Shown here piece by piece: positions 19,801 to 27,996 of a DNA stretch of 64,000 nt; the first letter of the stretch is position 1, and each line of letters opens with the position of its first letter. This DNA comes from Chloroflexota bacterium (GTDB taxonomy: Bacteria; Chloroflexota; Anaerolineae; VGOG01): the NCBI GenBank assembly GCA_030611885.1, contig JAUWOY010000004.1, positions 44,578 to 108,577 of the forward strand, given 5' to 3'. The notes under the pieces were generated by a model. It ran no database searches. It was given only the letters and a program-made list of their open reading frames with translations, and was not told the DNA's origin. The position numbers were made by a program, and so were the translations under genes.

Positions 19801-20212
19801 AGACGCGCACCTTGAGCCGCTTTTCCTGGATCAGCCGCAGCACGGTGCGCACCGTGGTCTCGTCCTCGTCCGTCTGGTCCATCAATGAGATCGCGGTCTT
19901 CAGGTTAGTGGCTGTATCCTCAGCGGAGCGCTGCATCTCCACCCGTTTGCGATAGCGCCAGCCCTCGGCCGCCTCTTCGAGTATGTCCAGGCGTTTGTAC
20001 CCTTCGGCCAGCATCTCCAGCGTCTGGCGGTCGGTGGTGTTGCCGATGAGCAGGCGGATTTCGCGGAGCTGCTCCAGGTGGCGGTGGATGGGCTTCAGGC
20101 CCGACAGGAACAGATAGCCCACCGCGAACCGCGCCCGCTCGCTGCCGGGCAGGATGCGCTTGATGTGGTCCAGGAGTTTCTCGCTGCGGTTGTCAATGAT
20201 GTCGTGAGGCAT
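16859..20212 (-). CDS. PLD-domain SNF2-type helicase of a defence operon
   Basis: An 1117-residue protein. Residues 1-240 carry one phospholipase D-type motif (RLHAKAY, then VVGSSNLTLAG). A superfamily 2 ATPase follows, with AADVVGLGKS as Walker A at about 310, DESH as motif II and a C-terminal RecA domain with LIFTQYADT, DMLAEGLNLQ and RLGRIDRIG. Such proteins pair with DNA methylases in restriction-like defence systems (DISARM and BREX relatives). The PLD module could cut DNA while the motor translocates. Its ATG overlaps the hicB stop as TAATG, so translation is coupled to the embedded toxin-antitoxin pair. Confidence 0.85.
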   Translation of the reverse strand: MPHDIIDNRSEKLLDHIKRILPGSERARFAVGYLFLSGLKPIHRHLEQLREIRLLIGNTTDRQTLEMLAEGYKRLDILEEAAEGWRYRKRVEMQRSAEDTATNLKTAISLMDQTDEDETTVRTVLRLIQEKRLKVRVYTKGRLHAKAYVFDYGPVYDLSGNEIPREEKGIAVVGSSNLTLAGIAHNTELNVLVHGNANHEALVDWFEELWDEARDFDAALMNELKRSWAVGVVDERDGVEILARPYDIYMKALYELVKDRLEEAERREILWEDDITRDLADFQKVAVRQAVQMVRDYGGCFAADVVGLGKSYIGAAVVKHFERTEHARPLIICPRSLVDMWERYNEVYRLNARVLSMGLLRERDDGRNFLLEDVKYRDRDFVLVDESHNFRYSDRQRYRLLQGFLATGRKCLFLTATPRNKSAWDVYYQIKLFHHDDRTDLPIAPPNLREFFRGVEIGDKRLRDVLVHILIRRTRSHVLRWYGYDAETHEKVNPARFQEYRDGKRRAYVIVGGSHQFFPRRELDTITYSIEETYRGLYAQLRHYLGRPRQDQLSPSPDELTYARYGLWHYARREKRKERRYAELHQAGANLRGLMRVMLFKRFESSVHAFRETLRRLLRTHQGFLKALDEGIVPAGEEARDILYESDQMEEIQLLDALRQVSGRYDIADFHVDLLKRHIEQDIRILDQMLRLVEPITADQDAKLQTLKAWLNKPVLSEGKRLIFTQYADTAQYLYENLNPNDVRDDIEVIYRGDKSRERVVGRLAPRANPWYRFRKDEVELNTVIATDMLAEGLNLQDCDKVINYDLHWNPVRLIQRLGRIDRIGSEHDRIFAFNFLPETGIERQLDLRKKLSARIREIHETIGEDAAILDPSEHLNQEAMYAIYERKGKALDLFEEEEEAPMDLNEAEELLRLMRRENPAEFERIADLRNGIRSGRASADKGIFAFFAAGRYQQLLLLDGEGDVVSGDLSDALRAIVCGEDDPAQPLPEGYNAALMRAKQRFDDEVRQRKAQREHVRSLTRGQRYVLRELRVLFNATKDDDLRGDMTLLEEAFRGALTTAVTKELNLLRRNGVTGEDLLKELKRIYFQHNLKDVPARTRLAAEEEVPKIVCSEAFV

Positions 20213-20427
20213 TACGCTGCCACCATGACTGGTTTGGCTGTCGTGGTCGGCTCTGGCAGCGGCTGCCTTGTCTCTCTGAGAGACACGATGTAGAGTTCAA
20301 TAGCTTCCTTCATCAACCGTTCCGTCTCCTCAATGGTATCACCGGCGGCGACACAGCCCGGCAGATCAGGTGCGTAGGCCGAATAGTTCTCACCAGCCCG
20401 TTCGTAGATCACAAGATATTCTTTCAT
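20212..20427 (-). CDS. hicB: HicB-family antitoxin
   Basis: A 71-residue protein with the partial RNase H-like HicB fold: LVIYERAGENYSAYAPDLPG, CVAAGDTIEETERLM, then AIELYI. HicB neutralises HicA by binding over its active site. There is no separate C-terminal DNA-binding domain, so autoregulation may need another factor. It overlaps hicA by 4 nt and the helicase by 1 nt. Confidence 0.88.
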   Translation of the reverse strand: MKEYLVIYERAGENYSAYAPDLPGCVAAGDTIEETERLMKEAIELYIVSLRETRQPLPEPTTTAKPVMVAA

Positions 20428-20618
20428 CGCTCGTCCTCCAGTTCAGCTTGTTTCCAAACGCTCTTAAGCGTGCCGGGCGCGAGATCTTTGCTGGGACGCC
20501 CGGCCACGACCACAATGCCCCTCTTGAGGGGATGCTTCAGTATCCGGTGGCTGCCGCGTTGGCGGGTCACATACCAGCCGTCTTCTTTGAGGCGTTTCAG
20601 CACATCGCGAATTCTCAC
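20424..20618 (-). CDS. hicA: HicA-family mRNA interferase toxin
   Basis: A 64-residue HicA/YcfA protein with the dsRBD-like fold. It has the DVLKRLKEDGWYVTRQRGSH signature, where the GSH histidine is the catalytic residue of the family, and a GTLKSVWKQAEL C-terminal helix. It would cleave mRNA when not bound by HicB. It starts 28 nt after the methylase stop, inside the same operon. Confidence 0.88.
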   Translation of the reverse strand: MRIRDVLKRLKEDGWYVTRQRGSHRILKHPLKRGIVVVAGRPSKDLAPGTLKSVWKQAELEDER

Positions 20619-20646
20619 TTCCAGCCTGCCTTTGCCCCTCTAACGA

Positions 20647-23600
20647 TCACACACTCCTCGCCTTCTCCAGCCGCTTCCGCACCAGCTCCACAACCGCCTC
20701 GTACACCGCCTCCCTTTCCCCTTGCGTCAGCCCCAGGGCGTCAAACACTACATCGTCCAGCGCGCGGCGGTCCGGTTGGTGGACCTCATCAAAGACGGGC
20801 TGCACTTTGCGCTCAGCCATTTGGCGAAAACGCGAAGTGAGTTCGCTAATAGCTTGACCAACAATTAGAGTAGGGTCTAAGATCGGCAATCGTGCAGCGT
20901 CGCTCGCCTCAAATTTCAAGGCTCCCTGGCCAAGACCTGACCGTCCCCAGAGCGCAATAACTAATGCAGTGAAGGTCGAGTTCAGAATTGCTGCGAGAGG
21001 TTCCGCTTGTGTATCGTCTTTTGGGAATATGCGATGAAAGCATCTGTCACTGGCAATGGGTTCTGTCGCATATGGAGCTATAAATCGGTCGTTAACCACG
21101 TATAGCAGAAAGTTTCTTGTCGGGGTAAGATTCTGTTTGGGAATAGCCCACCAACCCGGTGTTCGCCGTTTGACAGTCTCCGTCTGCGGCCATGGGATGC
21201 CCGCTGCGGTTTTTTGTCGCTTCCTAGTCACTTGCCTCTCACCCCAATCAATATATGCGAGCGCTCCGTGAAAAGACTTCGATCTCAATTCTCTTTTGGA
21301 CAGGGAGCACGCAAAGACCACTGTGTCAAGGGTTTGTGTATGGACGACAAGTGACTGAACTTGGTTGGTAGAGCGGATAATTGGCAACAAAAAGCAATGC
21401 TCTATTCCCCTCTCATTCGCCTCCAGCTTGTCAAGGTAGAAGAAATCATTGATTCCTGAATAGCATCCCGGCCTTACCGTGGCAACGTCGCGTAGTCGCA
21501 CCAGTTTCCCATTGCCCTTCTCCAGAATGGTGAAGAAGATGTCCGGCGCGCGCAGGTACTTGCTACCCCACTTGTTGCTCTGGTAGCGAGCAGCGGCTTT
21601 GCGTACTCCGTCTTTCTTTCCCACAGCAAGCCCCTCTTCATGAAGGTCGCACTGCTTGCGAGCGATGACGCGAAATTCAGGGCGCACGAGCCGGTCTGTG
21701 GCTTCCTCTATCTCCTGAAACACGACGGGCGAGAGCACCTCCTCAAAGGGCACCCTGAACATCACAAAGCGGGCGGTCTTGTCCAGGCCCGCACGATGCC
21801 GGTCGTCGGGCGAGCCCAGCAGGGCGATGATGGTGTTCACGTCGGCCTGGGCGAACGTCCGCCTGGCTTCGTTGTCCAGGATCATCTTCGCCTGGCCGTG
21901 CTTCAGCAAGAACTCCTGCAAGTCCTTCCCATAGCCCACGTCCAGCCAGGAGTTGGAGGTGATAAAGCAAAAGGAGCCATTCTCGTTCAGCAGCGACAGG
22001 CCGTGCAGGTAGAAGTAGATGTACAGGTCGCTCCGGCCAGCCAGCTTGCGGAACTTCCCCGACACTGGCTTGTAACCGAAGAAGCGCGGGTAAGCCACGG
22101 CAACGGAACGCCGCAGTTTCTCTTTGTATTCCTTCTTGAGCTGACGCCATTCGTCGGGATCAAAGTCATCCTCGCGCTTGTCGGGCGGGGCGATTCTCTC
22201 CTGCCGCACGTAGGGCGGGTTGCCCAGGACGACGTCGAAGCCGCCCTTGTCGCCCTCGAAGATCTCCACGAAGGCGATGTCCCACACGAAGGGCGGTTCC
22301 TGCACGGCGCGCAGTGCGCCGAGAGCTTTGGCCACCTGCTCCTGTTGGGCCTCCAGCGCGGCAGCTTCGGTTTCTAGAGCCTGTGCTGTTTTGTCATCCA
22401 CAGCACGGGTCTCCTCGCCCGTAAGGTCCATTTGTGTAAGCGAAAGCTGGTGGTGGATCTCTTTGAGGCGTTTATCGAGGGCGTGTCGTCTGGCAGCCAG
22501 GATGTCGCGGAAGAGGCGAAGCTCCTCCTGCTTCAGTTCGGCTTCGGTGTGGAACTTGCCCGAGGGGTCGTTGTGGTAGAACTTGAGCTTCTCGCCTTTG
22601 AGTCGGGTCAGGCGTCCTTTGAGTTCGCGTGGGATCTTCAGGTGTGCCTGGTGCAGGGCGAAGTTGATGCCTCCCACTTCTTGCACCAGGCTGTCGCCGG
22701 GGCGAACTTTGAAGGAGAGGTTCGGCAACAGCGGGCGGAATTTGAGCTCGGCTGGTTGCAGTGGCGTCTCCACCACCAGTTGCAGCCACAGCCTGAGTTC
22801 TGCCACATGCACCGCCCAGGGCATCACGTCCACCCCGTACAGACTCTGCCCGATGATGCGCTTCCGCCGCTCGTAGGGTGTTTCGTCGAAACCCAGTTGC
22901 GCGCTGGCCCGGACTTGCAGGTCATCGAGGACAGCGAGCATCCCCACCAGGAACGAGCCAGATCCACAGGCGGGGTCGAGCACCGTCACCTCCCGCAGCA
23001 GGCCATCGAGTTCAGGCCACAGGTTCTCCCGCGCCACCGCATCGTCGGCATCGTCTTTCTCGTCCGGGTCATAGGCGAACACGGCTTCGTAGAGAAGCGG
23101 CTTGTGCTTCTCACCCAGCCGGTTCGCCAGCCAGTCCACCAGGCTCAGGCGGCACATCAGATCAATCTCGATGCGGGGTGTGTAGAAGATGCCCGCCATA
23201 CCTCGCAAATCCTCTTCTTCGATGCCCTCGAAAGTGATGTTGACCAGGCTCTCGTAGACCTTGCCGATCATCTCCGGGTCAACGGCTACCTCTTGGTCGA
23301 AGGGCGTATCTTCGCCGATGGTGAAGTTGTAGCGTTCCAGGAAACCGGGCTCCTGGCCGTCGAAGCGGTCGAAAAGCATCTCGAAGATGGCGTCGGACAC
23401 AGTGAAGGAGAACTGCCTGTCCAAGTCGTTGCGGGTGAACAGACCACCATTGAGGTAGGGGGCCAGCGCCAGCGCGCGGCGAATCTCCGGCGGGAAATGC
23501 CTGCGGTCCGCACGTCCTGCCTGGAACTTCTCGTTGAACGCCTCGAAGAAGAGCACTGAGAGCCACCGCTCGAAGAAGGTGTCTTGGGGTTGTCCAGAAT

Positions 23601-24354
23601 CCTTGTAGGCTTCCCAGAAGGTGCGGATGAAATGCGAGTCGTCGCCCAGCCAGCGTTTGCGCTGGATGAAGTAGAGGAACATCAGGCGGTTGAGGAATTG
23701 GAGCGCACAGTCGTGAGCCCAGGCGGGGTTGCGAGCCTGACGATGGAGGTGTTCTTGCAATCTGGCAAAGACCCGTTTGTAATCGTTGAAGAAAGCCTTT
23801 GTCACAGCTTCGACATCAAAGGCTTCGTCGTGGCGCTGCTGAATCTCCAGCGGCGACACTTCGAATAACGTGCGGGGGATCGTCGCCACATCCAGCATCG
23901 AAACCCGCTCCGTGGCGGTGCGCAGGCGCTCCTCAGGACCAACGGCGATGCGGCGCAAGAGGCGGAGGCGGCGGATCTTCCGCTCTGCATCTTCAGGAAT
24001 CCTGGCTCCTTCTTTGACGTTGACAAAGTGCCAGCGGGTCTGCTGCTGGTCGGAGAAGATGAAGAGGGCGTAGGGGTGCTCCTGCAGCAGGCGGTTGACC
24101 ACCGTCCGCTCGTCGGTCAGGCGCAGGCGGTCGGCGGCAAGACGACAATAGAGGATATGGAAGCCGTTGGCGTCGGCGAAGAGAACAGGGTCTTCGGCCA
24201 GGGCCTGGCGTGCGCCTTCTCCCCAGTCCCGGCGTGGCAGGGGTTGATTCACGCGGTCGTAGTTGAGATACTGCCAGAAGAGCTGTTTGAGAGGCTCCAG
24301 CCCTCGCAGGCTTTTGAGGATAGAAAGGACTGCGGTTTGAATATCCTTGTTCAT
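20647..24354 (-). CDS. Eco57I/PglX-like N6-adenine DNA methylase
   Basis: About 1235 residues from the ATG at 24354. A GTG 48 nt upstream lies inside the -10 element of the likely promoter, so I prefer the internal ATG, which follows GAGTGTGAGAGA. The N-terminal ~400 residues are a conserved domain of this family (QTRWHFVN, GPEERLRTATERVSMLDV). Motif I LDPACGSGSFLVG is at about 460 and catalytic motif IV GNPPYV at about 711, the NPPY form of gamma-class adenine methylases. The C-terminal third resembles TaqI-type specificity domains. It probably marks self DNA for the operon. Whether the N-terminal domain is a nuclease is unclear. Confidence 0.85.
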   Translation of the reverse strand: MNKDIQTAVLSILKSLRGLEPLKQLFWQYLNYDRVNQPLPRRDWGEGARQALAEDPVLFADANGFHILYCRLAADRLRLTDERTVVNRLLQEHPYALFIFSDQQQTRWHFVNVKEGARIPEDAERKIRRLRLLRRIAVGPEERLRTATERVSMLDVATIPRTLFEVSPLEIQQRHDEAFDVEAVTKAFFNDYKRVFARLQEHLHRQARNPAWAHDCALQFLNRLMFLYFIQRKRWLGDDSHFIRTFWEAYKDSGQPQDTFFERWLSVLFFEAFNEKFQAGRADRRHFPPEIRRALALAPYLNGGLFTRNDLDRQFSFTVSDAIFEMLFDRFDGQEPGFLERYNFTIGEDTPFDQEVAVDPEMIGKVYESLVNITFEGIEEEDLRGMAGIFYTPRIEIDLMCRLSLVDWLANRLGEKHKPLLYEAVFAYDPDEKDDADDAVARENLWPELDGLLREVTVLDPACGSGSFLVGMLAVLDDLQVRASAQLGFDETPYERRKRIIGQSLYGVDVMPWAVHVAELRLWLQLVVETPLQPAELKFRPLLPNLSFKVRPGDSLVQEVGGINFALHQAHLKIPRELKGRLTRLKGEKLKFYHNDPSGKFHTEAELKQEELRLFRDILAARRHALDKRLKEIHHQLSLTQMDLTGEETRAVDDKTAQALETEAAALEAQQEQVAKALGALRAVQEPPFVWDIAFVEIFEGDKGGFDVVLGNPPYVRQERIAPPDKREDDFDPDEWRQLKKEYKEKLRRSVAVAYPRFFGYKPVSGKFRKLAGRSDLYIYFYLHGLSLLNENGSFCFITSNSWLDVGYGKDLQEFLLKHGQAKMILDNEARRTFAQADVNTIIALLGSPDDRHRAGLDKTARFVMFRVPFEEVLSPVVFQEIEEATDRLVRPEFRVIARKQCDLHEEGLAVGKKDGVRKAAARYQSNKWGSKYLRAPDIFFTILEKGNGKLVRLRDVATVRPGCYSGINDFFYLDKLEANERGIEHCFLLPIIRSTNQVQSLVVHTQTLDTVVFACSLSKRELRSKSFHGALAYIDWGERQVTRKRQKTAAGIPWPQTETVKRRTPGWWAIPKQNLTPTRNFLLYVVNDRFIAPYATEPIASDRCFHRIFPKDDTQAEPLAAILNSTFTALVIALWGRSGLGQGALKFEASDAARLPILDPTLIVGQAISELTSRFRQMAERKVQPVFDEVHQPDRRALDDVVFDALGLTQGEREAVYEAVVELVRKRLEKARSV

Positions 24355-24392
24355 TTTAGGTCTCTCACACTCATTTTCAGCCGGATACATCC

Positions 24393-24421
24393 ATTCTACC
24401 ACAAAGCACCAGGTAAGTCAA
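24393..24421 (-). promoter_or_regulatory. Promoter of the methylase-hicAB-helicase operon
   Basis: On the minus strand: TTGACT (24421-24416), 17-nt spacer, TAGAAT (24398-24393). It overlaps the end of the upstream radical SAM gene and gives a start near 24386. Confidence 0.6.
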
Positions 24422-25487
24422 TGCCCGACTCATAACAAGTGCCCCCGGCGCTGGCTACCACCGGGATGGTCCGCCCGCACCGAGGGCACTTCTTGTCCTT
24501 CAACCTGTACTGGGTCACGCTCAACCCCCGCCGCCGGACCAGCAGCTCCCCACACCCCGGACAATAGGTGTTCTCGTAAGCGAGACTTTCCGCCGCGAGG
24601 CTTTCCGCCCGATGCCCCAGTACGTTGCCCAGGTAGACGAAGTCCAGTCCCTCCTCCCTGCCGATGTCGTGGGCCCGCTCCAGGGTCGGCAGCGGCGTGG
24701 GCGGGGCGGTGAACTTGTAGGCGGGATAGTAGCCGCTGCAGTGCCAGGGGGTGTCGGCGCCTAGCTCCTGGCGGATGCGCCTGGCGATGCCCCGTAAGAC
24801 CTCCTCGTCGTCATTGACAGTCGGTATCACCAGGGTGGTGACCTCGATGTGCACCCCCGCCTTCTTGGACTCCCGACAGTTGCGCCAGACCTTCTCCACA
24901 TCGGTCCCACAGTGCTTTTTGACCGCTGCCGCGTCGCCTTTGACGTCCACGTTCATGGCATCCAGACCCGCTTCGATCAGCAGCTCCAGCGCCTCCGGGG
25001 TCATGTAGCCGTTGGTCACGTAGGTGTTGTAGAGGCCCCGCTGGCGGGCAAGTTTGAACACGTCGAGGGACCACTCCAGGGAGAGAGTCGGTTCGTTGAA
25101 GCTGATGGAGGCGCCCTGGCAGCCACGGCGCGCCGTCTCAGCGATGAAGTCCTGTGGGGACACGTAGCGTCCAGGGCGAGGCGGCGATTTGGAGATGTCC
25201 CAGTTCTGGCACCAGGGACAGTTGAAGTTGCAGCTCCAACTGCCGGCCGTCAGGGCCACGCTGCCGGGGTAGAAATGATAGAGGGGCTTCTTCTCGATGG
25301 GGTTGGCTGAGAGGGACGATACGTTGCCGTAGATGAGGGTATAAAGAGTGCCGCCTTCGTTTTGCCGCGTGCGGCACCAGCCCAGGCCGCCCTCGGCTAT
25401 CTCGCACCGCCGCTCGCAGGTCAGGCAGCGCACCTTGCCGTTGAGCTTCTCTTGGAGCAGGGCTTGCCTGAAGTATGGTTTGTACAT
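24396..25487 (-). CDS. AmmeMemoRadiSam-type radical SAM enzyme
   Basis: A 363-residue PflA-like radical SAM protein. It has an N-terminal Cys-rich segment (CLTCERRCEI, GWC), then the cluster motif CNFNCPWCQNW at about 85, and a typical SISFNEPTLS motif. The C-terminus adds two CxxC-like pairs (CPGC, CPRC), a possible extra zinc or Fe-S site. The family is named for its common linkage to AMMECR1 and Memo proteins; neither partner is in this window. The reaction is not established. Confidence 0.82.
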   Translation of the reverse strand: MYKPYFRQALLQEKLNGKVRCLTCERRCEIAEGGLGWCRTRQNEGGTLYTLIYGNVSSLSANPIEKKPLYHFYPGSVALTAGSWSCNFNCPWCQNWDISKSPPRPGRYVSPQDFIAETARRGCQGASISFNEPTLSLEWSLDVFKLARQRGLYNTYVTNGYMTPEALELLIEAGLDAMNVDVKGDAAAVKKHCGTDVEKVWRNCRESKKAGVHIEVTTLVIPTVNDDEEVLRGIARRIRQELGADTPWHCSGYYPAYKFTAPPTPLPTLERAHDIGREEGLDFVYLGNVLGHRAESLAAESLAYENTYCPGCGELLVRRRGLSVTQYRLKDKKCPRCGRTIPVVASAGGTCYESGIDLPGALW

Positions 25488-25503
25488 CTTGGCTCCCCAA
25501 AAA

Positions 25504-25704
25504 ACACTACAACGGATTTAGAATACAGCGGATTGAGAGCCAAAAAATCCGGGCTCTTTAGGATTTCGCAGGGTCAAAGCACCGGAGTCCCCAACTCGTT
25601 GGGGGTGCGGCGTAATAAACCCGAACAAATTCGGAACTCCAATGTGCCATCCACGCAAAATCCCAGAGAGCCAAAATCCGTTCCTTTCCCAATCCGCTGT
25701 AGTG
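25504..25704. repeat. Palindromic element B, copy 1
   Basis: Ends CACTACAACGGATT and AATCCGCTGTAGTG are inverted; the interior is about 170 bp. It fills the intergenic space between the radical SAM gene and rluD. Other copies are at 35952, 59571 and 61628. Confidence 0.85.
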
Positions 25705-25705
25705 C

Positions 25706-26653
25706 TCACGTGATCCCGCCATGCCCTCTCAACTCCTCCAACACTGCCCTGAGATCATCGGGCAACTCCGCTGTGAGTTCGATGTACTCGTCGCTGCCGG
25801 GCAGGCGGAAGCCCAGGGTTTGGGCGTGGAGGAATTGACGCCGCAAGCCGCTCAGACGCTGCTTGCGAAAGCCGTAGACGGGATCGCCAGCCAGGGGGTG
25901 GCCGATGGAGGCGAAGTGGACGCGCACCTGATGGGTGCGGCCGGTCTTGGGCTCGGCTTCCACCAAAGTGTAGGGGCGTGCTTGGTGTCCTGCCTTATCG
26001 CCGAAGTACTCCACGACCGTGTACTCGGTGCGGGCCTCGCGTCCCCCCTCCACCACGGCCATGCGCTTGCGACGCTTCTTGTCCCGCCCGATGGGAGCTT
26101 CGATGACACCGCGCACTGGCTCCAGGCATCCCTCCAGCAAAGCCACGTAAACCTTATGTACCTCCCGACGCTTGAACTGGCGCTGGAGGTGCCGGCAGGC
26201 TGAATCATTCTTGGCCACGATGATCAGGCCTGAGGTGTCTTTGTCCAGGCGGTGGACGATGCCGGGCCGCAAATCATCCCCCACCCCAGCCAGGTCCGGG
26301 CAATGGGCCAGGACGGCGTTGACCAGAGTGCCCGTGCGGTGGCCGTAGGCGGGGTGCACCACCATCCCCGCTGGCTTGTTCACTACGATGATGTCCTCGT
26401 CCTCGTAGACGATGTCCAGGGGGATTGGCTCAGGCCGCACCTCCAGGGACTCCGGCGGCGGGATGCGCGTCACTACCAGGTCGCCGACCTCCACCCGGTA
26501 GCTAGGCTTGGCCATCCCACCATTGACCGTGATTAACCCCTCTTCGATTAGCTTTTGGACGCGAGAGCGGGAGAGGTCCGGCGCCATCTGGGCGACGTAT
26601 TTGTCCAGACGTTGTCCGCTCTCGCTCACCCTCAGCTCAATGACCTGTTCCAT
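25706..26653 (-). CDS. rluD: RluA-family 23S rRNA pseudouridine synthase
   Basis: About 315 residues. Residues 1-70 are an S4 RNA-binding domain (LDKYVAQMAPDLSRSRVQKLI). The catalytic domain has HRLDKDTSGLI with the catalytic Asp, and RTHQVRVH near the end. It converts uridines of 23S rRNA helix 69 or related sites; the exact target is by family only. I chose the ATG at 26653 (MEQVIELR), preceded by AAGG; an in-frame ATG lies 18 nt upstream. Confidence 0.85.
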   Translation of the reverse strand: MEQVIELRVSESGQRLDKYVAQMAPDLSRSRVQKLIEEGLITVNGGMAKPSYRVEVGDLVVTRIPPPESLEVRPEPIPLDIVYEDEDIIVVNKPAGMVVHPAYGHRTGTLVNAVLAHCPDLAGVGDDLRPGIVHRLDKDTSGLIIVAKNDSACRHLQRQFKRREVHKVYVALLEGCLEPVRGVIEAPIGRDKKRRKRMAVVEGGREARTEYTVVEYFGDKAGHQARPYTLVEAEPKTGRTHQVRVHFASIGHPLAGDPVYGFRKQRLSGLRRQFLHAQTLGFRLPGSDEYIELTAELPDDLRAVLEELRGHGGIT

Positions 26654-26757
26654 CTGCCTTATCCCAATCATTTTTCAAGCTGTAGTGCCACCACATAAGT
26701 CGCCTCACGATTATAGTGAGCGCATTTTGGTTTTGTGAATTTGGGTGATGGCGGAAA

Positions 26758-26866
26758 GAGTACCACGGATGTGGAAATACACGATGTTCAACCACAAGTT
26801 GAGACAAAACGCCTCTTTTGACCGCCGGAGGTGTGATTATCGTGTATTTCTTTATCCGAGGTACTC
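26758..26866. repeat. Palindromic element G
   Basis: A 28-bp sequence starting GAGTACCACGGATGTGGAAA is inverted at 26839-26866 with few mismatches, around a ~53-bp centre. It lies in the 410-bp gene-free stretch between rluD and lspA. Only this copy was seen. Confidence 0.75.
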
Positions 26867-27024
26867 TCCCCCCATACACGCAATTTCACGCTTTTCAAGT
26901 GCGCTGAGTATACCCGGATAAATCCTTGAACTCCACAAGCCCGCCATGTGTCAAAAAGCCGAGGCCCTCAGGCTCTCGGCGTGATTTCTCAAGACAGCTT
27001 CAAAAATCCTGTTTATCATCCCAC

Positions 27025-27091
27025 TCCCTCCAATCTCCAATTTCCAATCTCCAATCTCTAATCTCTAATCCCCTAATCCCCAATCCTCACC
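27025..27091. repeat. Heptamer repeat array at the lspA 3' end
   Basis: CCAATCT/CTAATCT-type 7-bp units. The array overlaps the last codons of lspA, so the C-terminal residues (EDWGLGD) are repeat-encoded. Confidence 0.8.
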
Positions 27092-27550
27092 ATGACGCAA
27101 GAGATGGAAAGCCAGGATCACCACCCCTACCACGATGGAACTGTCGGCCACGTTGAAGACGGGCCAGACCTTGAAGTCTATGAAGTCAATGACGTGGCCG
27201 TAGCGCAGACGATCAACCAAATTGCCCAGAGCTCCGCCCAACTGCAAGCCCAGGCTGATCTGAACCAACCACTGGTCGCCAGGCAAGTAGCGGTAGTAAA
27301 AGATGATGGCCGCTATCACCACCACGGCGATGACCATGAATATGACTCCGTGATCGGGAAACAGACCGAAGGCCGCCCCCGTGTTGGTCACGTAAGTCAG
27401 GCTCACCCAGCGCTCCAGAGCAGCCACGGGATTCCAGGATTCGCCCAGCTTCAGGCTGTCCATCACCACCCACTTGCTGATTCGGTCAACCAGCAGGGTG
27501 AGAATGGCAACCACTGGCAAGAGAAACCCTCTCCACTTCTCACGATGCAA
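27065..27550 (-). CDS. lspA: Lipoprotein signal peptidase (signal peptidase II)
   Basis: A 161-residue polytopic membrane protein with four hydrophobic segments. The two catalytic aspartates are in NLVDRL and VADSSI, and TNTGAAFGL is the conserved loop of the family. It removes signal peptides from diacylglyceryl-modified prolipoproteins. The C-terminus runs into a heptamer repeat. It follows the DksA-like gene by 13 nt on the same strand. Confidence 0.9.
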   Translation of the reverse strand: MHREKWRGFLLPVVAILTLLVDRISKWVVMDSLKLGESWNPVAALERWVSLTYVTNTGAAFGLFPDHGVIFMVIAVVVIAAIIFYYRYLPGDQWLVQISLGLQLGGALGNLVDRLRYGHVIDFIDFKVWPVFNVADSSIVVGVVILAFHLLRHGEDWGLGD

Positions 27551-27563
27551 AAGGCAAACTCCT

Positions 27564-27905
27564 CTACGACCTCTCGCGCTGCTTCTGGCACTGGATGCAC
27601 AGGGTAGCGGAAGGAAGAGCCTTCAAACGAGCACGATCTATCCTACTGCCGCAGTCCTCGCACAGCCCATAGGTGCCTTTATCAAATTTTGCCAGGGCAT
27701 CGTTCACCTGGCCCAAGAGACGCTGCAGATTCTGACGCAAGGCGTGGCTCTTAGTGTTTTCCAAAACCTCGGTAGCATCGTCGGCTATGTGGGTGCTGTA
27801 ACCAGGGTTATCCTGCTCCGTCACCACTAACCGCTCCATATCCGCTATCAGACGTTCGCGCTCCTCTTCGAGCCGCTTTCTGAACGAGCCATCAGCCCTA
27901 TCCAT
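27564..27905 (-). CDS. DksA/TraR-family zinc-finger protein
   Basis: About 113 residues from the ATG after GGAGG; a longer frame begins 24 nt upstream but has no better ribosome site. Residues 10-75 are a coiled-coil hairpin; the C-terminus has the four-Cys zinc finger GLCEDCG and LCIQCQ. DksA/TraR proteins bind the RNA polymerase secondary channel and modulate initiation. The acidic tip typical of E. coli DksA is not clearly preserved. It probably leads the operon with lspA. Confidence 0.83.
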   Translation of the reverse strand: MDRADGSFRKRLEEERERLIADMERLVVTEQDNPGYSTHIADDATEVLENTKSHALRQNLQRLLGQVNDALAKFDKGTYGLCEDCGSRIDRARLKALPSATLCIQCQKQRERS

Positions 27906-27947
27906 CACAACCTCCTCCCATTTTACCATCAGGCTGACTTGGAGTCT

Positions 27948-27976
27948 ATTCTACTCGATTGTCACCAAAAAAGCAA
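27948..27976 (-). promoter_or_regulatory. Promoter of the DksA-like gene and lspA
   Basis: Minus strand TTGCTT (27976-27971), 17-nt spacer, TAGAAT (27953-27948), about 45 nt ahead of the start codon. Confidence 0.55.
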
Positions 27977-27996
27977 ATCTGTCCAAACTTCAAACT

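Noticed and set aside
24355..24402. Upstream GTG start for the methylase
   Set aside because: It lies within or before the -10 element of a well-spaced promoter; the ATG at 24354 has a ribosome site and fits better.
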